This document shows positions 51,822 through 64,000 of a stretch of DNA of 64,000 nucleotides, in pieces; position 1 is the first letter of the stretch; each line of letters opens with the position of its first letter. The DNA comes from Diplonema papillatum. Its lineage: Eukaryota > Euglenozoa > Diplonemea > Diplonemida > Diplonemidae. The notes beneath the pieces were generated by a model. It saw only the letters and a program-made list of their open reading frames with translations. It was not told the origin of the DNA and did no database searches. Location: assembly GCA_030068145.1 (NCBI GenBank), contig JAPJBO010000182.1, forward strand, positions 185,001 through 249,000, in the 5' to 3' direction. The translations under genes were made by a program, and so were the position numbers.

Positions 51822-51984
51822 GCACCAGCAATTTCTATGCTGGAAGCAGTCAGCCCATGTTTAGCACTGCCCTCGGTTGCGCTGCAGCTTCTTACATATT
51901 TGCACACTTGGGGGGCAGCAGGACACTCTATCCGGGTAATAGAGCGCCGCGCCGGCTGGGCGTGCTTGTGCTAATATTCGTCTT

Positions 51985-52870
51985 CGACGTGTCTTGAGTT
52001 AGGGACATCCATGTGAAGCACGGACATGTAAACTGTGACAGTGACATGATCTTCAGTTTGGTGTTGGTTCGCTCATAGCTCAGGCTTACATTTTTGGAAC
52101 ACATTGCAGTGTCTCAAAAAAAAGGGGGGGAAGGGATGATGCTGTTTCAAACGAGAAACTACGCCGGCAGAAGTGGCAGGGCAGAGAGGGACGCCTGCTG
52201 CAGGTGCAAGGCTGAGTGGGCCGTGAGCGCTGGGTTTGAATAAACCCGAGAACGTGCTTGGAATCAACACCGTGCACGCTTCGGATGCAGCAGAATACAT
52301 CGTCAACTGATTGCCAGCTGGGCGTGCTTGTGCCAACAATCGTCTTCGACGAGTTTCGGCGGTTCAGCAAACCGTGAGCCCAAATCCTGGACGTGGTTTC
52401 AGGTGGCAAATTTGGCAAATGATCATGATCAGAAGGTCCTACTTGGGCGGTTCAGTTTCCTCACACATTGCATGTGGCTAAAAAATAAGGGGGAATGTCG
52501 TTTCACACGACAACTACGCCGGCAGAAGTGGCAGGGCAGAGAGGGACGCCTGCTGCAGGTGCAAGGCTGAGTGGGCCGTGAGCGCTGGGTTTGAATAAAC
52601 CCGAGAACGTGCTTGGAATCAACACCGTGCACGCTTCGGATGCAGCAGAATACATCGTCAACTGATTGCCAGCTGGGCGTGCTTGTGCCACCAATCGTCT
52701 TCGACGAGTTTCGGCGGTTCAGCAAAAAAAGGGGGTAATGTCGTTTCACACGACAACTACGCCGGCAGAAAGGGCACAGAGCCACCCGGCGGTCTTTTGT
52801 TGCAGGTAGAAGGCTGAGTGGGCGGGAGCGCGCTGCGTTTGAGACGAGAACAGGCTTGGAATCAACACCG
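51985..52870. repeat. tandemly duplicated dispersed repeat
   Basis: 52150-52375 and 52495-52725 are near-identical 225-bp copies (CTACGCCGGCAGAAGTGGCA ... ATCGTCTTCGACGAGTTTCG); a third, partial and more diverged copy starts at 52750. 51990-52110 is the GTCTTGAGTTAGGGACATCC repeat (partner 25255). 52395-52475 is the GGCAAATGATCATGATCAG repeat (partners 3105, 25590). None codes for a recognisable protein. Confidence 0.75.
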
Positions 52871-53345
52871 GTCGAGTTCCCGCCAAACGCCAGGTGGCAG
52901 GACATTCGAAAACGCGAACAAATGCAATCAAGCACGAAAACTGATCGATGGCAGCGCGCTATCCTCACTCCCGTTAGATGAACTAAACAGGTCTGAAGGA
53001 AGTGCGCACAAACGCAAGGGACGTAAGTGAAAATGACTGCCGTTCATCGCAACGACCGCGTGCACGCGACCGGGATCGCATCTCAATCGGCATCGTTGAG
53101 GTCCATGTCCTCACGTGATGGTACAGCCGGCATTTTTGTTTGTGCGTATGCGCTATCACCTGTATGGTAATTTCCACAGTACGCTGCCAACCGTCACTTT
53201 TTGATAATGACAACCGCGGTTGTTACCATAAAAAAATCGTCAACGAGTTGCTGGTTGGACGTGCTTGCGCCAGTATTCGTCGTCGACCGGTTTTAACCCA
53301 AACTTAGAAGGGATGTTGATGCGGCCATACATCCGTATCCAGTAA
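52871..53345. other. no gene seen
   Basis: 53240-53300 carries one more diverged TTGCTGGTTGGACGTGCTTG repeat piece. The rest shows nothing recognisable. Confidence 0.45.
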
Positions 53346-53353
53346 AAAACGTT

Positions 53354-53769
53354 GGGAGACACTGGTCAACCTTTGGCTGGGGAGGCACATCTACACACAT
53401 TAGCGCTTAGCCGTTCTAAGACAAGCTCCGCGGGAATGAAAAATCCCGCGTGGGCCCTACACACCTTGGACATCCGCTATATATTCGTCTCCAGCAGCAA
53501 AACGGCGAACCCTCGTTTGGAGGCACCAGTTTGGCTGGGGCGGCACATCTGCCGCTGGCACATTAACGCTTAGGTGTTCTAAAGCAAGCTCCGCGGGAAT
53601 GAAAGATCCCGCGTGGGCCCTTCACACCCCGGACATCCGCTATATATCCGTCTCCAGCGGCAAAACGGCGAATCCTCACCAGTTTGGCTGGGGCGGCACA
53701 TCTGCCGCTGGCACATTACGCTTGGGAGTCCTAAGGCAAGCTCCGCGGGAATGAAAGATCCCGCGTGGG
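53354..53769 (+). rRNA. three tandem LSU rRNA domain V fragments
   Basis: Three copies (53354-53454, 53526-53617, 53681-53769) of AGTTTGGCTGGGGCGGCACA ... AGGTGTTCTAAAGCAAGCTC ... GAAAGATCCCGCGTGG. This matches the conserved LSU stretch near the peptidyl-transferase centre (TTTGACTGGGGCGGTACA ... GTCCTAAGGCGAGCTCA). Copy 1 also keeps GAGACACTGGTCA, the preceding conserved segment. Between copies is about 60 bp of non-rRNA sequence (CACCCCGGACATCCGCTATA, GTCTCCAGCGGCAAAACGGC), itself repeated. Copies differ by a few percent. Fragment status is clear; whether it is transcribed is not. Confidence 0.85.
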
Positions 53770-53773
53770 CCCT

Positions 53774-60541
<6,768 letters not shown>

Positions 60542-60942
60542 CTGGTAAGGGGAAGCCGTGTACCCATTCTCCCGAAGCGTCTGTGTTGTTGTTGGGCGAC
60601 TGGGGCGAGTGCATATTCACGTCCAGCCTCAAAGACAATCCGAGGAAGGCTATTGGTCGAGGACTGCCCCTTTCAAAGCATGAATGGAATGCTTAAAGCA
60701 CCAATCGAAGCTTGACGCGAAACAATCTCAGAATCTTATAGATACTGGAGTTAAAGCCTGGTATGGAGAAGCCGTGTCCCCCTTTCAGGTAAGGATTTCC
60801 AATCCAGATCAACCACCAAAACATGCAGCCTACGTCTTTTTAGCCTGCGCAATACATTGAAGGGCAACCCGCAAGAGTGTTCGTTCGAAAAAATGAAGGA
60901 CACCCCCTCTTGTCGCGTAACAAAGATTCCCCTTACACAAAC
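60542..60942 (-). other. inferred intron of the giant gene
   Basis: On the minus strand: GAG/GTTTGTG at 60943/60942 and CCTTACCAG at 60542. Removing the 401 bp joins two phase-0 exons without a stop. It contains the ACATTGAAGGGCAACCCGCA segment shared with 4668. Confidence 0.5.
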
Positions 60943-61209
60943 CTCGTATGTACTTTCGTAAGCTGAGTATCTCCCGCACATCAGTTCGAAGTGACGCCTG
61001 TCGGGCGTGCCGGCGTAGGGCTCGTACGGGCTCTTCCACGACGAGCAGAACGCCCTTGTAAACTGCGCGGAACCACCGCCCGCTAGCTTCGCGCCGTTGC
61101 TCTCTTCCGCCGCGTCGTCGGCCTCTTGTTCTTCCTGCCTCGCTTCCCACGAGCGGAGCTCGTGCAGCGTCCCGAATGGTGCTTGCCCGTCAATCGCGGC
61201 GTTCAATAC
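60943..61209 (-). CDS. inferred upstream exon of the giant gene
   Basis: Frame of 89 codons, exactly divisible by three, beginning after a textbook polypyrimidine tract (complement of GGGGAGGCGGGGGGGGGGAA) and ACACAG. The peptide VLNAAIDGQAPFGTLHELRS, then an acidic EEQEADDAAEE stretch and SSWKSPYEPYAGTPDRRHFE, is less repetitive than the main exon and looks like genuine coding sequence. Joining to 60541 keeps phase. The donor could instead lie a few bases later (GTGTAAGG). More exons would lie upstream, beyond or within the LINE on the other strand. Confidence 0.55.
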
Positions 61210-61359
61210 CTGTGTGTCGGAAAGGCCGGGGAGGCGGGGGGGGGGGAAGGTGGCAGGAAGACTTGTTTATGCGTAGTTTTAATCTGCCCTGGGTGTCCCA
61301 GGTTTTACCCGGTTCGGCATTTATTTTTCGGGGCTTGCGTACTTTGCAGACTAATATTA

Positions 61360-61450
61360 GGTAAATTTCCCTTATATCCCACCCCAAACAAATTTGTGCC
61401 CTTATATCCCACTTCAAACAAATTTTGTGCCCTTGTATCCCAATCGTATC
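61360..61450. repeat. TTATATCCCA repeat shared with 18.7 kb
   Basis: Three copies of CCCTTATATCCCA(C/A)...CAAACAAATTTTGTG at about 25-30 bp spacing. The complement GGGATATAAGGGAACAAAAT is the unit of the palindrome region at 18739-18880. It may mark the 5' end or insertion site of the LINE that follows. Confidence 0.75.
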
Positions 61451-61553
61451 GAAGCGCCTCCTCGTGCGTGTGCGCGGTGCCGGCGGGCTGGAACAGGTGC
61501 GCGCCGCGGCGGGGAAGCACGCCGCGGCGCCGCTCGTTCTGGCGCCTCGGTTC

Positions 61554-62228
61554 ATGGTGACCGGGGCCAAGCCGCGTGAGCACGAGGCAGACGTCGTGGC
61601 GGACCTGAGACGGGCCGGTTGGGCTGTGGAGCCCGTCTCGGCGTTCGTCCGCGGCGGTAGCAGGACGTGCGTGGTGGCGACGATTGAGCCGCCGCCGTTC
61701 CGGGTGCTGGAGCGGGGGAACGCGCCGCCGCTCGTCGTGAACGACTACGACAGGAGCGAGCTGCCGCGGGAGGCCCGCAAGAAGCTGGCCGGCGGGGGGC
61801 CTGCCAAGACGCGCCGCGTGAAACTGCCGGCGGCTGAAGCGGGCGCAGGCCCAGCGACTTCGCCCCCGGCTACACAAGGCACGAAGCGGAAGGGGCGAGA
61901 GCCTGAGGAGCCCGCCAAGGCGGCGACCGTGGAGCCCGGTATCCTCCAGCGGGTCGTTGAAGGAGTGGTGAACGCCCTCTCCCCGCCCCGCCAGCGCCTG
62001 CGCGTGTCTGGGGAGGACGAAGAGATGACGGGGGGACCGGCCATCGATGCGACCGCGGGCGGGCAGGAGCAGGGCGGCCACCGTCACTCCTTCGACGCGA
62101 GCCGCGTAAGCAAACCGAAAAACGGCTTCACTTGCGCCATCTGCAAGGAGGAGAAGCTACCGAAGCAGGTGCGGAGGGCGTGCAAAGGCTGCGACATCTT
62201 CGCATGCCAACTGTGCAGCAAGTGTTGA
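61554..62228 (+). CDS. LINE ORF1, zinc-finger protein
   Basis: 224 residues from the first ATG; the frame is open about 40 codons further upstream without an ATG. A mixed N-terminal region is followed by a basic Ala/Pro/Lys linker (KRKGREPEEPAKAA) and a compact C-terminal zinc domain FTCAICKEEKLPKQVRRACK then GCDIFACQLCSKC (CxxC, CxxC, CxxC), RING- or treble-clef-like. Placement before an endonuclease ORF suggests an RNA-binding ORF1. It ends in TGA (62226-62228), but the same frame continues into a 2A-like motif at 62280-62318 and stays open to 62453. GC-rich codon use matches ORF2. Confidence 0.75.
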   Translation: MVTGAKPREHEADVVADLRRAGWAVEPVSAFVRGGSRTCVVATIEPPPFRVLERGNAPPLVVNDYDRSELPREARKKLAGGGPAKTRRVKLPAAEAGAGPATSPPATQGTKRKGREPEEPAKAATVEPGILQRVVEGVVNALSPPRQRLRVSGEDEEMTGGPAIDATAGGQEQGGHRHSFDASRVSKPKNGFTCAICKEEKLPKQVRRACKGCDIFACQLCSKC

Positions 62229-62279
62229 CTGCCATCGCACCACGACGCCAGTGCCGGCGGGGATGCCGCCAATCTGCAC

Positions 62280-62318
62280 CTTCTGAGGTGCGGGGACGTC
62301 CACCCCAACCCAGGGCCG
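62280..62318 (+). other. 2A-like motif, first copy
   Basis: LLRCGDVHPNPGP in the ORF1 frame, after the ORF1 TGA. It fits the DxExNPGP ribosome-skipping signature except for His in place of Glu. Similar peptides occur at the N-terminus of trypanosome L1Tc/ingi and of CR1-like LINE proteins. Confidence 0.7.
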
Positions 62319-62398
62319 GCCCGCGCCGTCTGCCGCGGGCGACGGATTTCGCCGCGAGGCCAAGGGCCCCCGACGTCGTCGCACTTTGCGCTTGTTGA

Positions 62399-64000
62399 TC
62401 TTCCTCTTGCTGCCTTCGCGCCACAGTGCCCGTACTGCGAGCGGTCCGTCTGAGAAGGTGCGGGGATGTGCACCCCAACCCGGGGCCCGCTCCGATGATC
62501 TCTCTTGCGGTGATCAACACCACCGCCTTCCCGAACCACGTTGATGAGGTGCGTAGCCTCATCCCTGCGGACGTCATCGGCATCCTGGAGACGGCGATGT
62601 CGAAGAAGCAGCAGGGCGAGATGTCGAGGTACCTGGCGGAGCCATGCCCCGCCGACTCTGGAAGATGGGGATCGCTGTGGGGGCCCCCGCGACCTCCCAG
62701 GGGTGGTAACCCCAACTTCGGAACGATGGGCGGAGGTATTGGCGCCATCAACCGGCGGCCGGGGGTCGTACATGCGGTGCACAACGGCGCCATCGCGGGA
62801 TCATCCGAACGGGTCCTGCACATGATGGTGGCGCTAGGAGCAGGAAAGACTTTCCTACACTGCTTCGTGGTGTACGCCCCCTGCGGCCCGAATACGATGG
62901 CAGCCAGGGAACGCCTGCTCCAGGCGGTCCTCTTCGACGCGCAGGCAATGGTGGGAGGGGCCCCGGCTGTCGTCCTCGGGGACCTGAACACGGACACGGA
63001 CAGGTCTCCGGCGCTGCGGAGCGCGCTCGGCAATGGCTGGGTCGATGCCGCGCAACTGCAGGCGCAGCACGACGGCGCGGTGCGGCCTCCTCCGACTTAT
63101 ACGACGTCGAAGGCGGAGACGCGCATCGACTATGCGCTGATGAACAGGTCTGCGGCCCTTGCATTTGCCGGGTGCAGCACCTTCAATGTTGGTAGCGTCG
63201 GTAGCCACCGCTGCGTCTGCGTGCAGCTGTCGCTACCGGCGTTCAACCAAATGACGCTGCGTTACTCCGTGCCACGTGCGCTCCCTCCGGTGAGCAAGCC
63301 CGACGCCCCTGTGCCTTCGCTGGAGGCGTTCGAGGGGGCACTGGCAGACGGGGACGTAGAGCTGGCTTGGGGTGAGCTTTCGGCGGCATGCGAGCAGCAT
63401 CTCCTCGACAGGTGCGATGTGCCGGCGGCAAAGGCACGCCCGTATGTAGGCCGTGGCCTCGCGAGGGAGCCGAGGCGGGTCCGGGCGGTTGCCCGGAGCT
63501 GCCCGGGGAAGGGCGTTACGTGCGAGGCCGAGCTGAAATACGGCAAGGCCATCACACGGCTGATGCACTACGTGCACGCACGAAGCCGCCTGGAGGTGTC
63601 CGGGCCGTTCGTCGTGCCGCAGGATCTGCGCGCTTGTTGGGCGCGGTGCATCCCGGTGCTGACGTGTGAAGGGGAACCTCCGCCGCCGGCTGAACCTCCG
63701 CCTGCCGAGGCCGCCCGGGCTATGCTGCATCGAGTCAGAGCCCGGAGCGCCCAGCACAATGCGGCGGCCAGGCAGAGCCGCGAACGGCAAGCCCGCCAGG
63801 GGCTCCGAGAGAGGTATGCCACGGACCGCAGATCGCTGGTTTCCATGCTGAGGGGTGACACCAAGCCCTCGGCGGACACTCTCAGAGCTGATGGCGGCCG
63901 CCTTACGGCGAACCTCGACGAGATGGATGATGTCCTCCAGCAAGCTTGGGGCCCCATCCTGAGGCTGTACTCGCCGGAGACCCCCGAGCCCAGCTACGAC
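62399..64000 (+). CDS. LINE ORF2, APE-type endonuclease (runs off window)
   Basis: Open frame of 534 codons from the TGA at 62396 to the window end, with no stop. It begins with a second 2A-like motif, LRRCGDVHPNPGP (62450-62488), just before the first ATG (62495). The endonuclease/exonuclease/phosphatase fold is seen through VVYAPCGPN (about 62867), VVLGDLNTDTD (about 62970), RIDYALMN (about 63122) and SVGSHRCV (about 63198), the usual order of the NxxxP, GDxN, DY and S(D)H motifs. The N-terminal part of the nuclease (QExK-type motif) is not obvious and may be divergent or lost. The following 260 residues are an Ala/Arg-rich linker leading toward the RT, which must lie beyond 64000. The enzyme would nick target DNA for target-primed reverse transcription. 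Confidence 0.85.

Overview
This window reads as nuclear DNA of a protist with a repeat-rich genome. There is no prokaryotic gene layout. Reading frames are interrupted by intron-like boundaries (polypyrimidine tract then CAG, CAG then GTAAG), and most of the sequence is mobile elements, minisatellites and dispersed fragments of nuclear rRNA. The best taxonomic clue is a fragment of the SSU rRNA 3' end at 46.5 kb. Its last hairpin carries GCT...AGC flanks, as I recall for kinetoplastids and relatives, instead of the usual TTC...GAA. With TTAGGG-containing repeats and GC-rich genes this points to Euglenozoa, possibly a diplonemid. That is an inference, not an identification.

Layout. 0-4.7 kb: short repeat arrays, a 350-bp direct duplication, a telomere-like minisatellite and the first copy of a SINE-like element. 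4.72-10.94 kb: a nearly intact tyrosine-recombinase (DIRS/PAT/Ngaro-type) retrotransposon with Gag, RT-RNase H and YR genes and clean A1-B1-A2-B2 split direct repeats. 11-23.5 kb: a non-autonomous element graveyard (SINE-like copies with target-site duplications, several MITE families, long palindromes). 23.5-25 kb: a Cys-rich zinc-binding protein gene whose 5' part is a 41-bp minisatellite. 25-28 kb: short dispersed repeats and one possible exon. 28.2-28.7 kb: a TGTATG array. 30.6-30.8 kb: the 3' end of LSU rRNA. 31-38 kb: a giant mucin-like membrane protein gene on the minus strand with a duplicated 3' end. 38.2-39.7 kb: a LINE ORF2 C-terminal remnant. 42.4-46.0 kb: three paralogous ankyrin-repeat genes, all minus strand. 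46.5-47.5 kb: SSU rRNA tail fused to a 21-bp satellite. 48.3-50.6 kb: a duplicated satellite module. 51-53.3 kb: dispersed repeats. 53.35-53.77 kb: three tandem copies of an LSU rRNA domain V piece. 53.77-61.2 kb: a very large low-complexity, poly-Gln gene in two exons (minus). 61.4-64 kb: a LINE with a zinc-finger ORF1, two 2A-like motifs and an APE-type endonuclease ORF2 that runs off the window.

How the parts relate. The retrotransposon genes are self-contained cassettes; the SINE-like copies presumably borrow LINE machinery, though which LINE is not shown. Two elements (YR retrotransposon and LINE) place an in-frame UGA between their first and next open frames, which suggests readthrough or reinitiation. 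The host-like genes are the mucin-like membrane protein, the ankyrin cluster, the poly-Gln gene and perhaps the Cys-rich protein and the 27.7-kb exon. Several starts that look open begin with non-ATG codons; where possible I give the first ATG or an inferred splice acceptor.
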